A DNA stretch of 64,000 nt, taken from the NCBI GenBank assembly GCA_001643675.2, contig LSRY02000047.1:682001-746000 (forward strand). Reading direction: 5' to 3'. A program made the translations under genes and the position numbers. Under the pieces are notes generated by a model. It was not told the DNA's origin. It ran no database searches and was given only the letters and a program-made list of their open reading frames with translations. This document shows positions 34,601 to 44,487 of this stretch, piece by piece. The DNA is from Monocercomonoides exilis (taxonomy: Eukaryota > Preaxostyla > Oxymonadida > Polymastigidae). Each line of letters starts with the position of its first letter. Positions within the stretch are counted from its first letter, which is position 1.

Positions 34601-35684
34601 AGACACAAAAGAAGCAGACGAATTATCAGAGCCTTCTTTTTCACCAAACATCACACAGCCTCCTGTTGACCGAAGTGGCTGTCTGCTATGGTATTCACAT
34701 GCAACTGGAAGAAGCTACAATGCGTGCCGCAGCCACCCCATTCAGATGGCTGTGCGGCGCAGTCACATTCCAGTCTTCCAGCGCGGCGGGTCGGTTGTGC
34801 CGACGTGGCAGCGCTACCGACGCTCCTCGTTCCACATGATCAACGACCCACTCACGCTGATTGTGGCACCTGATGGCAACGGACAGGCAGAAGGAGAGCT
34901 GTTTATGGACGATGGGCACTCACACGCATGGGCAGCGCTGGGACACATGGCGAGGAGAAGGTTCAGGATGAGGAAGCATGTGTTTGATGTGCTGGACGAG
35001 GCAGAGAAAGTTGCCAATAACACAAGCACATCCACAACTACGGGAAGTAATGAAGCTCAAAAGAAGACGAGCTTACTGGGAAAACTGTTTGGGAAAGGAG
35101 CAGGAAAAGCAGAAGTTGGATCGAAAAAGCCGTCAAAGCCCACAGCTACGCTGACAATCACAAACAGAGACATTCCTCAGCCGCCTGTTGGCTTCAGACA
35201 CATCACAAGCACAGACTACTATGCAGGGCTGATTTCTTCGATGCGCCAGGCAGCTGCACAAGTATCAGCACTGTCATCAAACAGGACATCTTCTCCTTCA
35301 TCTTCTAATTCTAATTCTTCTTCTAATTCAAGCACAAATACATCAGCGTATGATGCAGCAGTTGATGCAGCGATTGAGTCTGTCTTTGAGCCTCTTGTGT
35401 TTCCACCATTTATCGACTCAGACTCACCGCCACTGCAGTCGACGTGGGCAGAGATCAAAGAAAGAAGCTGGGTGGAGAAGATCATTCTGCGGGGGCAGCC
35501 TACAGAGCCATTCAAAGCTGTGCTGCGTATTAAAAAACAGAAAGAACAGGGAAAGAATGAAGAAAAATTGGTTGAGGAGATTCCAATTGCTTTTGAATAT
35601 ACACCACACAGCAACACTGCAACGCTTGTTATTCCGAAACAGGCGAGAACATGCGAAGATTGGGATATTGTCATTACAATTTAG
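31650..35684 (+). CDS. GANAB: Glucosidase II alpha subunit (GH31)
   Basis: Single exon, 1344 residues, against about 950 for the family. The N-terminal hydrophobic segment (residues 2-15) is a signal peptide. The GH31 barrel shows HHWNDMNEPTVFDGPE with the nucleophile at about Asp630 and MWTGDNTASW with the acid/base at about Asp733. FPFVGTDIGGFF and FFRSHAH are also present. In the ER it removes the inner glucoses of N-glycans. Four low-complexity blocks are extra: Asn/Gln/Lys/Ser (about 372-430), Glu/Lys/Gln (860-945), Lys/Gly/Ser (1122-1165) and Ser/Asn (1209-1245). No KDEL-type signal ends the protein, so it would be held by a beta subunit, as elsewhere. The first 750 bases are AT-rich and the rest GC-rich. 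Confidence 0.95.
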   Translation: MIVLLLLLLSFFVLSVDRTKYMVYEESGFYRRNRSLFPGAAPFYLSPNMTVHNSSITGIVINRLESVILSYTFSFYEEGIVRFTLFEEDGLYIRLPISDVLIDYVEPCPISATKDNETMTIKFGNYQMKIYFKRFLFELSDENGVYMMLNKNKMFNFEHYRERPRWMPEVTVKSSSIKGKESTVTVPSTTAVRRKPLSLPIPGKYPAETDNMWEETWRGFTDSKPRGPSSLGLEVTFVGMSDVHGLPERATTLSLPTTKGRDPVIREPIRLYNTDVFQYEMDSLQPLYGSIPLVVGRHPMTGRAAGCLWLNAADTWVDIEKERGTDTFSTSVIDAETGEMYTKNGRPAIKTNITVHFISEAGRMDVLCWPGNNRKSKNQSKMKSTEEMKQQQQKNESIKENESASNKTSVNTTANNTSTSNSSSANSQPFHDRGHYLTGIASVMWKYARLTGAPCLPPLFALGYHQCRWNYFTDAEVSGIVAGFDEHRIPMDVVWLDVEHTERKKYFTWNRLSFPEPVVMQEKMAQMGLKLVTIVDPHVKQEGGYPVGGEAGVNGFLIRTSDGETPFEGNCWPGISVYPDFLDPTTRYWWSEYFSAAPRRFGESSEILQATGQAWSASTLGTPILHHWNDMNEPTVFDGPETSMPKDCLHLDGREHREVHNVFGHHFVMATHQGMSTRYAFTSKTQYQSSSAAASATARKHSQPLPMQAERPFILTRSFFAGTQRYAAMWTGDNTASWSQLRGGIAMLLTISVSGFPFVGTDIGGFFFDPTPELMIRWYQAAAFTPFFRSHAHLDTKHREPWMFEATDKDIMREAIIGRYKLLPLFYTLFHEAADVGLPVMRPVWMECAWELPRTTDTSEIAGFKQHTTENVEESKKQNEGNTEDNDEQQEASTNSSNESDENKKTEQTNSTKPNEKLLEERKKAAKLRKEEKKREKLRTEHFYADEETFMVGSSLYVVPITESGIKTKTIYLPPYRNPDALSRDTKEADELSEPSFSPNITQPPVDRSGCLLWYSHATGRSYNACRSHPIQMAVRRSHIPVFQRGGSVVPTWQRYRRSSFHMINDPLTLIVAPDGNGQAEGELFMDDGHSHAWAALGHMARRRFRMRKHVFDVLDEAEKVANNTSTSTTTGSNEAQKKTSLLGKLFGKGAGKAEVGSKKPSKPTATLTITNRDIPQPPVGFRHITSTDYYAGLISSMRQAAAQVSALSSNRTSSPSSSNSNSSSNSSTNTSAYDAAVDAAIESVFEPLVFPPFIDSDSPPLQSTWAEIKERSWVEKIILRGQPTEPFKAVLRIKKQKEQGKNEEKLVEEIPIAFEYTPHSNTATLVIPKQARTCEDWDIVITI

Positions 35685-35995
35685 CATGATTGTTTTGTAA
35701 CTCAATTTATTCTTTGTTGTTTCATTTCACACTTTGGTTAATTTTTTCGTTCAGAAACTTGCGTTATGTTATTCCACTGCTTTTTCGTTTCTTCCATTTC
35801 ATTAAATGTGATATAATGAATATTTATTGTGTATTTTTTCTTTTATTTCAATTTTTTTCGAAAATACATAAGTGAAGGTTTTATGAAAATGAAACGAAGT
35901 GGACTTTGGTGGTGAATAAGTCTTTGAAACAGTAAATATTGAAGCGAAGAAGAGAAGAAAATAAGACAGAATGTTTTGTGATTTTCAGTTTCCAA
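35685..35995. other. Spacer between convergent genes
   Basis: AT-rich 3' flanks of glucosidase II and the V-ATPase F gene. No further feature seen. Confidence 0.6.
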
Positions 35996-36664
35996 TCAAC
36001 GCTCAGCTCTAACAGAGCACAGTCTTTGAGCTCTTCTGAGGATAGCATCTTTGGAGGAGTCGTACTAAGAATTTGAATTAATTCCGATTGAATCGCGTTT
36101 TAAAAAAACATATTTAAAGAACAAAAAGGATCACACTTCTTTTTCTTTCCCTGGAACCTCCAAAATAGCGGGCAATGGAGAAGAAAAGTCTTCAATTGTT
36201 TCTCGGATCATCTCAGCAATCTAAAAAACATGAATAATTAATATTAACAAAGCAAAAGGAAGAAAAGGAGTTGATACATGTTGAGTAATAATTAAAATTC
36301 CAATATCTGGACGTGTAGTGAATTTATGAAAAGCTTCTGCAACTTGGTCTTGAGTGGTTTCTTAAAAAAGACAATATTATTTAAATTCAATTTATTTTCA
36401 AAGACAAAGTCAATATATTCATTATCCTCCAAATGGAAATTAACAATGCTAACTGGAATCAACAATAAAGTAATTTGTGTTGTGAGAATTGTCCATGTTG
36501 CCAAGCCCGGTGAGCAAAAGACCAGTGACCAAATCCTGAAATAGAATGCAAATAGAAGAATTTTCAAAGTTCATATTTTAATAAAATTAAAGTTAAGCTC
36601 GGCGGAATACTTCTTCTCCAATTACAGCAATCAGTAAGCTTCCTTCGCGCACTCTTTTTGTCAT
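35996..36664 (-). CDS. ATP6V1F: V-type ATPase subunit F
   Basis: Five exons, all under 90 nt: 36611-36664, 36454-36535, 36278-36360, 36137-36220 and 35996-36064 (123 residues, TGA stop). Phases join perfectly: SLLIAVIGEE|DLVTGLLLTGLGN, YFIVDS|KTTQDQVAEAF, DIGILIITQH|IAEMIRETIED, PAILEVPGKEKE|YDSSKDAILRRAQ. These are the signature blocks of subunit F, which sits on the central stalk of the proton pump and couples ATP hydrolysis to rotation. Length equals the family norm. Introns use GTATTC, GTTAGC, GTATCA and GTGTGA donors. Start MTKRVREGSL is the only ATG giving a normal N-terminus. Confidence 0.95.
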
Positions 36665-37022
36665 TCGTCTTAATTGATGGTATCGATCAAACTTTTTTTC
36701 TGAAAACGAAAAATATTCTAACAATTTGAATGAAACATGAATATTTCTATAAAATGAGATTCATTTCAAGAGCAAAGAAGAGCTTTTATCAATTTGAAAA
36801 AGTTGATAAACTTCACCAAAGAATATATCAGATTTCTTAACATTAATCAAATAAAACACATAAATGGAAAATATATATATTTTTTTATTGATAAAAATTT
36901 TTGTTTTATACAAAATTATTGAGAATCAAAAAAGTGTTTTTTTTTTGTGAGAAAAAAAAAAATTATTCGTTTTTTATTTGTAGAACGATCTAAACATCCG
37001 CTTTTTCTTGGCGGAACTGCAC
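36665..37022. other. Shared upstream region of V-ATPase F and AMPK gamma
   Basis: 358 bp of AT-rich DNA with homopolymer runs. An acceptor-like TTTATTTGTAG (ends 36983) opens a frame that runs into the AMPK gamma start, so an additional 5' exon of that gene may lie here. Confidence 0.45.
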
Positions 37023-38702
37023 ATGGACGAACAAATATTAGAGGAAAAATTGCCAATAGATGATTTTTTGAAAGTGCATACAGCTTATGATCTTTTACCA
37101 GAAAGCGGAAAGGTGGTTGTGATTGATGTTGGTCTTTCCATTAGTAGTGCCTTTCAGGCTCTTGCTGAAAATGGTTTGTCGCATTTACTGGCTTTAAAAA
37201 AATAGTGTGTAAATGGTTTGCTCATAGGAATAACTTCTGCTCCTCTATGGGACGGAAAACGTCAAGAATACAGTGGAATGCTAACTGTGACTGATATGGC
37301 TGAACTTTTGATTGAATTCTACACATTTCTGACAAAAGAAGAATTTGAGACAAGTTTGGACATTGTCACAATTAGAGAATGGAATCGAACACGCCGTATG
37401 AAGCCAGTTGTTAAAAAAACAGAAGGCTCAGGAGGAACAGTGACAGAAGAGAAACTTCAACTTGCCCGTTTGATTGCCTTTCATTTTTTAGTAAAGGACA
37501 TAAGTAATTTTTGTAATTATCACTGTTAGCTCGCACACCACTGATATTTGTCCATCCTGAAGCATCGTTATACGATACTGCAAAGGCACTTCTCGCACAT
37601 CACATTCACAGGGGTCCAGTTTTGGACACTGATACAAACACCGTTCTCCATGTCATTACTCATGCAAGGATCATTCGCTATCTTGTTTCTCATGTTTGTT
37701 TATTTTTTTTTTTTCAAATAGTTTGTGAAGTCTTTTTTAATTGTTACTGTTTGATAATCAGTGGAAAAGTGATCGTCGGCTCTTACAGCGTACAATGTCA
37801 TCGCTTGGCATAGGCGTTTTTGCGAAGCTTGGAAACCAGGAAGAGACAAAAGACAATTCTGAAGAAAGTCAAAAAGGGCAAGACGATGAAAAACCAGAGA
37901 ACAAAGAATTCTTGTCAGGCGAAGAAAAATCATCAACAAGTGAAAATGATCCAAAGGAAGAGGAGAAAGCAGACGAGGCATCAAAAGCTAAGAAAGAGCA
38001 GAGAGAGGTGCAAGGCGACGAAGTGGTGTGTGTGTCGTCGAGTGCGACAGTCATTGAAGTTCTGCGGCTGATGCAGCGGAAGCATCTGTCAGCTGTGCCT
38101 GTTGTTGAAGGCGTCGGCTGTGAGAAGGAAAACGAGATGGTTCCACCTCATCTGCAGGCGAAGTGGAAGAAGGAGGCGGAAGAAAAGGAGAAGGAGAAGG
38201 GGAAAGAGAGTGAAGGAGGAGAAGAGAAGAAAGAAAAGGAACAGAAAGAAGATGAAAGAGAAGCGGAGATGAATGCGACGGGCAGCAATGGAGCACGAAA
38301 GAGAGGGAAAGTTGTGGGGCTGTATTCGCTTTCAGACATTCGTTATCTTCCATTGCATCGTCTGCACTCTGCTTTGTCGATGAATGTGATGCAAGCACTG
38401 CGAACGAGAAGAGGACTAAATGTTTGCGACTTTTGTTTTTTTAATGTGTAACTTTCTTTCTTTTCTTTTCTTTTCATTTCTTTTCTTTTCTTTGTATATT
38501 CATTCATTCATTCATTAATCAGATCCCTCCTCTCGTCGATGGCCAGCCGAAAGTGCACACGTGCCACCGGAACGACAAGCTGGTGGATGTGCTGAAGATT
38601 CTGGCAGGCAACAACATCCACCGGGCAGTTGTTGTTGACGACGAAGGGTGTCTCGACGGCGTCATCTCAGTCAACGACATCCTCCGCTTCTTCACTTCAT
38701 AA
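37023..38702 (+). CDS. PRKAG: AMP-activated protein kinase gamma subunit (SNF4)
   Basis: Five exons: 37023-37173, 37228-37503, 37530-37693, 37762-38421 and 38523-38702 (476 residues). Four CBS motifs are readable: VVVIDVGLSISSAFQALAEN|GITSAPLWD, FVHPEASLYDTAKALL...HRGPVLD, VVCVSSSATVIEVLRLMQRK with VVGLYSLSDIRYL, and KVHTCHRNDKLVDVLKILAG...ISVNDILRFF. These bind adenine nucleotides and report energy state to the kinase. Extra Glu/Lys-rich blocks (about residues 224-275 and 321-377) sit between and within CBS3, where the family has none. Intron 2 is only 26 nt. The start may be earlier: the frame is open from an acceptor-like site at 36983. Confidence 0.93.
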
Positions 38703-39940
38703 GAATGAATGGAGGGGGGAAAGAATTGAATAAAAAATTAAATAAAATAATTTTATTTTATTTTATTTTAATCTTTGTTTGTTGATTGATTGATTGGTTG
38801 GTTGATTGAAGGCATTAATTGTGGAATCTTATTTTTGAGTTTATTTTATATTATTTTTTTATATTTCACTTCTTTCTTTCTCTTTCTCTTTCTCTTTCTC
38901 TTTCTCTTTCTCTTTCTCTTTCTCTTTCTCTTTCTCTTTCTCTTTCTCTTTCTCTTTCTCTTTCTCTTTCTCTTTCTCTTTCTCTTTCTCTTTCTCTTTC
39001 TCTTTCTCTTTCTCTTTCTCTTTCTCTTTCTCTTTCTCTTTCTCTTTCTCTTTCTCTTTCTCTTTCTTTGTCTTTCTTTCTCTTTATCTTTCTCTTTATT
39101 TCAATTATTTCGTTGAACATTATCTTTATATCAACTATATCCACTTTTTTTTTTTATATTTTAATGAAACGAAAAAAAGTCAAAATGTTGTATTTGATCT
39201 CTTTTTCTCGTTCTTTCATCAAGCCTAACAGATGCTTCTGTTTCAAGCACATCACAAATTCAGTCGATTCTTTTGATTTGAACTTTTAAATGAATGTGGT
39301 TGTTATTCAATTTCTTTCTGATTTCTTATTTCTTCCTTCTTCCTTCTTCCTTCTTCCTTTTTCCCACTTTTTATTCTTATTAATTCTCTCCCCTCATCTG
39401 CAAGTTTTCGTTCTCCTTCTTTTTTGAAGTGTTATTTTTTAGTGAAGTGAGAATCCTTCTTTTTCTATTCTAATTAATATTCTTTCTTTCTTTCCTTCTT
39501 TTTCTTCTTTTTTTAAATTTAAAAAAAAAAGTCCATATTTCAGATAAATAAAAAAAACAAAAACAAACATAAGCAGTTTCTAGAAAAGCTACAAGTGTTT
39601 AGAAATAGACAGCAGCGCGAAGTGGATGGAAATTGCTGCTTGCAAATGAAAAAGAAAGTGAAAAATAAAAAGAAAAATAAAATGAAAAAATATCAAAATG
39701 CTTTTTTTATAAAGGCTGAAAGAATAAGAAAGGAAAAGATAGGAAGAAAGAAAAAGAAAGAAAAAGAAAGAAAGAAAGAAATTGAGCGATTGAGCGAGAA
39801 CAAACAAGATTAAACCAGTCAAGTAGATACAATTACTTCTGTTACTATACATACACGAGAAAAGGAGGGGAAAAATAAAAGAAATAAAATAAAAAAAGAA
39901 ATATATACAAAAAAGAGAGTAGAAAACACATAAAAGAAGA
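38703..39940. other. Repeat-rich intergenic region
   Basis: Between convergent AMPK gamma and NEK genes. It holds TTTTA repeats (about 38741-38770), the hexanucleotide array (38872-39090) and CTTCTTC repeats (about 39332-39360). Purine-rich DNA follows to the NEK stop. Long open frames here are products of the repeats. Confidence 0.6.
38872..39090. repeat. TTTCTC hexanucleotide tandem array
   Basis: About 32 near-perfect copies of TTTCTC, all pyrimidine on the plus strand, decaying at the right edge into TTTCTTTG and TTTATC variants. Every frame of both strands stays open through it, which creates false open frames of Leu-Phe, Leu-Ser or Arg-Glu dipeptides. Confidence 0.95.
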
Positions 39941-42596
39941 TTAAGCAAGGCGTGAAGTGGGAATGCGCTGGGACGGGCGAGGCGCAGGTTGCTGTCTGGA
40001 AAGAATGGAATACAACGATGTTGGTCTTGATGAAATAGGACGAGAAGAAGAAGAAGATGATGATGAAGAGGAAGAGGAAGAAGAAGAACGATAGCCAATT
40101 GGCCCATTAATCGAAGACCTGACAGGATGTGCTGGGGGTAGGCGCGGGTCTCTGTGATAGGCAGCACTATAAGCAGAAGAAGAGGAAGAAGAAGAGGAGG
40201 AGGAAGAAGAAGTACCAGGAGTAGAAGAACGAACAGAGGAACGAGAAGAAGAAGAACCAGAAGAAGAAGAAGGTCTGCCAGAAGAAGGCGTTGAACGAGA
40301 AGAGGCAGAGCCAGGGCGAGGCGATATGCTCAGAGAAGGACGCGAAAGCGAAGGAATTGGAATTGAAAAGCGCTGGTGGCTGGATGGGATGTGCTCATGT
40401 TCAGAAGGATGAGAAGAAGAAGAAGAAGAAGAAGAAGAGGAGGAGGAGGAGGAAGAGGAGGAAGAAATAGAAGAATGAGAAGAATGAGGAAGAGAAGAGT
40501 GGGAAACAGAAGAAGAAGATGTCGAATGTGGAAGATGATCAATGGATGAAACATGAGAAGAAGAGGAAGAAGGAAGAGGAACAAAAGAAATGTGAGGATT
40601 TTGAGCAGCAGAAGAGGAAGAAGAAGAGGAAGAGGAAGAAGATGATGATGAACCTGCCCCAGATATTCTGGAAGCTGATGAAGGCCTTGAAAGATTAGTT
40701 GCAGAAGCAGAAGAAGAAGACGACGAAGAAGACGTAACAGACGAATGATGGCTAATTGCAGAAACCGATCTCACAATAGACGGTTTTGCATCTTCTGTTG
40801 AGGAAGAGGAAGAGACTGCTTCAGAAGCATGTGGCATTGGCAGCTGCTTCACTGAAGGTGTTGGAGTGATCGACGAAGGCGTGCTTGGCTTAGAGGCGGA
40901 TGAGTACGACACAGAACTCGGAGGGGGAGTAACCGACCGTCCAATCGCTGAAGAGGAAGAGGAAGAAGAGGAAGAAGAAGATGATGACGATGAAGCAATA
41001 CCTAAATGCGACCTTTGCCCTTCTCCATCTGCACTCATCGCATTCATCGCACTCACAGCGCCCACAGACTTCGCTCTTCCAGCATCGTGTGGCGTGGCCA
41101 GCTTGTCTCCATCGCCATAAGCCGGCGCCGGCAGCCTCAGCTGCTTCGAAATGCGCGAAATCTCGCGGGGAATTTTGATCGTGCTTTTCAGCACAAACGT
41201 CGGGGACGACTTCATCGGCGTGTGCGTCTTCACTTTGTCCTGGAGGAAGTCGATCCGCAGCTGCTCCACTTTCTCCTTCACGATCGGCAGCGCCAGCACC
41301 CTGTCCACATTCCACCTTCTCTCCGGGTCCACAATAAGCAGGTTGCTCACCACGTCTTTGATCTCCTTCGAGTATATTGGCGGAGGAGGAGTGTATTTGC
41401 CTGACTTCACAGCTCGTGATAGCGCTTGCATTGAGCTCCCGTCAAAGGGGCGGGTGAGTGTTAGAAGCTCGTAGAGGACTACGCCCAGAGACCACGCATC
41501 GCTTTTCGCATTGTAAGGGCGGTTGGAAAAGATTTCTGGTGAGATGTAATAGGGCGTTCCCTAAATTTAATGAAAAGAATTGAATATGTGTGTGTGTTTT
41601 CATGCAAAATGAAAGAAAGTGTAATTTATACAAAATATAAAAATAATGTTAATTGCATCGCTAAATATAGTTATAGAAAATTTTACTGTGACAAACAATG
41701 CTGGTGCGTGCAAGTGCGTTACTACTTCTCAGAATCTTAGCAACGCCAAGATCTCCTAATTTAATCACTCTTCCTGTTGAAATAAACACGTTCGCGCTTT
41801 TTATGTCCTTTATTCGCAAAATGTTATTAAAAATTTCAATTAATTGAAGAAAAAATATTTTAACAAATTCCACAATTTGAATATTCGTAGCACACTCTAT
41901 GAAGTACATTTTGCTTGTGAAGAAACGATAAAGCACGACACATCTGAATAAAATATATCCAAATAACATCTTCTGAAAAGTACCGCCGTGCTGTTTTTGC
42001 TGTCTTTATTTTATTCAGAATGTCGCCATCTTCCGCAAATTCAGTTATCTGAATTATTTTTTCAAATTTTGGCATATTTGATGCAAAAAGAAGAATAAAA
42101 AGAAGAGATCATACAATATACAATTTATCATTTTCAACAAATGCTTCTCTATATCTCGTTATGTTTGGATGCTTTACAGATGCCAGAAGTCGAATTTCAT
42201 TCATGGCATCTTCTCTAATGTAATTCAGAACATTCAAATAAAAGTATGCAAAAAGAAAATTTGCATATAGTTCTATATACCTTTCCTTTTGAGACATGTA
42301 TCGAATTGAAATTTCTTTCAAACAATATCTAAGATTGATCAATATTTAAAATTGTATTTAACAAGAAAAAAAACAATTATTTGCTGTAGCAATGAAATTT
42401 ACAACGCATACATTTTACCATCTACATTTCTACGGACTTGATGACTTCAAAGTTAAAAATGTGAAAAAAAACACAGAAAAATATTAGAGTGTTTAAAAAC
42501 TCAACTTTAATAAACAAAAAATTTTAGCATCCCAGACCAAGATCCAAAACTTCCTTTCCCCAAAAATTTTAAAAAAGTGAATGCCTTTACAGACAT
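39941..42596 (-). CDS. NEK-family serine/threonine protein kinase with poly-Ser tail
   Basis: Seven exons: 42538-42596, 42403-42444, 42281-42328, 42115-42214, 41896-42048, 41697-41807 and 39941-41560 (710 residues). The kinase domain is complete: LGKGSFGS Gly loop, Lys in YCLKEIS, EREDAMNEIRLLASVKHPNI, LYI|ITEFAEDGDIL, HR|DIKSANVF, GDLGVAK (DLG in place of DFG), ARTSI|GTPYYISPE and KSDAWSLGVVLYELL. The HRDIKSAN and GTPYYISPE forms are NEK signatures; these kinases act in the cell cycle and cilia. The C-terminal 400 residues are Ser/Pro-rich with long poly-Ser runs, encoded by a purine-rich plus strand. It starts 220 bp from the divergent gene at 42817. Confidence 0.95.
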
Positions 42597-42816
42597 CTTA
42601 AAGGGGAATAATTGCTTTAAGTTTTTCAAATAATAATCCCTTTATAATTTGAATTTCCATTTCGTTATTTCATTTTGAAAATGGTTGACTGACATGTTAT
42701 AAGCATTGCATTGATAAAAAATTTGCAATCAATCACTGCATTCAAAAACTCACACCCATTAGAAACAAAACTATTTCAATTTTTGAGAATTAATTTTTTT
42801 TTTCTCGTAGTTGTTT

Positions 42817-44311
42817 ATGGATTACAAGCAAGAGGGTATGAAACATTTTCTATCTTTATTTTGTTTATAAAATAAAAAAATTGTTTTGATTTTTGGTGCA
42901 AGAATTTATCAAACCGCCATTATCTTTTGATGCAGTTATCATTGACGATCCCAGACCACCTCCAATTTCTTACAGAGCAATTTATAAAAGACAGAAAGAA
43001 TTAAAGGAAGCTTCGATTTCTCAAAATCCAGTTAGCGTTTCACGGCCACCATTAAGAAAGACATCAAAATTAAGTGAAGATCCTTCTGCTTTGAGAAGTA
43101 AAAAGATGGATACACAAAAAGACTCCACTTTGGAGAGAAATGGAACTGCTATTATTATAACTCCAAAGCCGTCAGTTGGCAGAGCAGGCAATCCTCTTTC
43201 GACACCTGCAATTGTTTCAACAAAAAATAATTTCAAACATCAGAACGTATCGCCAAGAATCAACACGCAGCAGGCAGATAAAATTGAGAAGCAAGAACAA
43301 CCCATAAAAATTCAAGACAAGCACGAATCCACTGAAGCTAAAACAAATCAACGTTCAACAACATCTGCCAAAAAATCAATCATTTCTCCAAAAGCAGATT
43401 TTATACAGGAAAAAAAAATTCCTCAGCCACCGTCTCCTGCTCCATTAAAACTGGTCACATCACAAGATCAGCACAATTTTTTTGTCACAACGCTTCGCAA
43501 CGACGAGCCAATCATCATTCAAGACTCCAATTCATTTAACCCCTCTTCTTCCATTTCAATGACAACAACACCAAAACCAACAAAGTCTCGTGGTGGGTTT
43601 TCCAAAGATTTGACCGAATCTCCGTTTCCTCCGCCTCTTCCTGCATATGAATACCGTTCTTCTCTTCATTCATCTTCTAACTCCACAGCCTCTTTTGGAA
43701 AATCTGCATTTTGCTCTTCTTCAGACACGGTGCTTCTTCCCCTTTCGCGCAAGCAGCGCGACTGGATGGTCGGCCGGGTGATTGAAAGAGAAGGCATAGA
43801 CATCATGACAGACTCTCTCGTCAACAAAGCCCAACGATCCGGCATTGAAAGTGGCTCAAGCACAGCCAGGAATGAGTCTTATGCTTCATCTGCTTCATCT
43901 GCTCCATCAGTAGATCAGCGCTCCACTCAGAAGTTAGTTAGCACGCCGATAAAATTGCCTCCGTATTCGTCTTCAACAAGCCGTTCTTCAACTGCATCCA
44001 CGACTTGGCTTGGATCAGCTCGCCAGTCACGAACAATCGGCACGCCAACAGCAAAACATACAAACACACCTTCCACTCCTCCAACATATTACAGAACATC
44101 CCTCAACCCTCAGACGCCTTCTTCCTTCTCTGCAACTAGCTCCTCGACGTCTTTCCCATTCTCCTCTTCGTTCGAGTCTGAGCCGCCTCAAACACTTCAT
44201 CCGTCTGTCCCTTACACATACACCCCATCAGCGCGGTCGCCAGCACATTTTAACACATTTCTCATTCGCACAGCATCACAGCCGCAACTCCACACGCATT
44301 TGTCTGCTTGA
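42817..44311 (+). CDS. Pro/Ser/Thr-rich protein of unknown function
   Basis: Exons 42817-42835 (MDYKQE) and 42903-44311, joined by a GTATGA...GTGCAAG intron (475 residues, TGA stop). The N-terminus EFIKPPLSFDAVIIDDPRPP and a central block RKQRDWMVGRVIEREGIDIM are protein-like and may be short binding motifs. The rest is low-complexity Ser, Thr, Pro, Lys and Gln, likely disordered. I do not recognise a family. Shared upstream DNA with the NEK kinase suggests possible co-expression (inference). Confidence 0.75.
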
Positions 44312-44487
44312 CGGGAGAATGCAAGTGACTTCATTAAATTGCTCTTATTGAAAAATATGCTTTAGATGTTATAATGGAGATTGAACTGTGGTTGCTGTAA
44401 TACAAACCCGCTAAATATATATGCTTCGAATTAAGCAAATGGCAGATAAAAAATGAAAATTAACTCACTAAATAAATAAAGTTTTTA

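Noticed and set aside
32378-35705. Several minus-strand and shifted frames within glucosidase II
   Set aside because: They are shadows arising from low stop density in the GC-rich coding strand.
36984-37060. Alternative frame reading LFLGGTAHGRTN upstream of AMPK gamma
   Set aside because: It closes quickly and is out of frame with the CBS domains, which continue from the chosen ATG.
38790-39289. Long open frames of Leu-Phe, Leu-Ser or Arg-Glu repeats
   Set aside because: They are only the hexanucleotide array read in each frame; no start context, intron or unique sequence supports a protein.
40866-41474. Plus-strand frames opposite the NEK gene
   Set aside because: Antisense of the kinase end and its poly-Ser tail; no independent signal.
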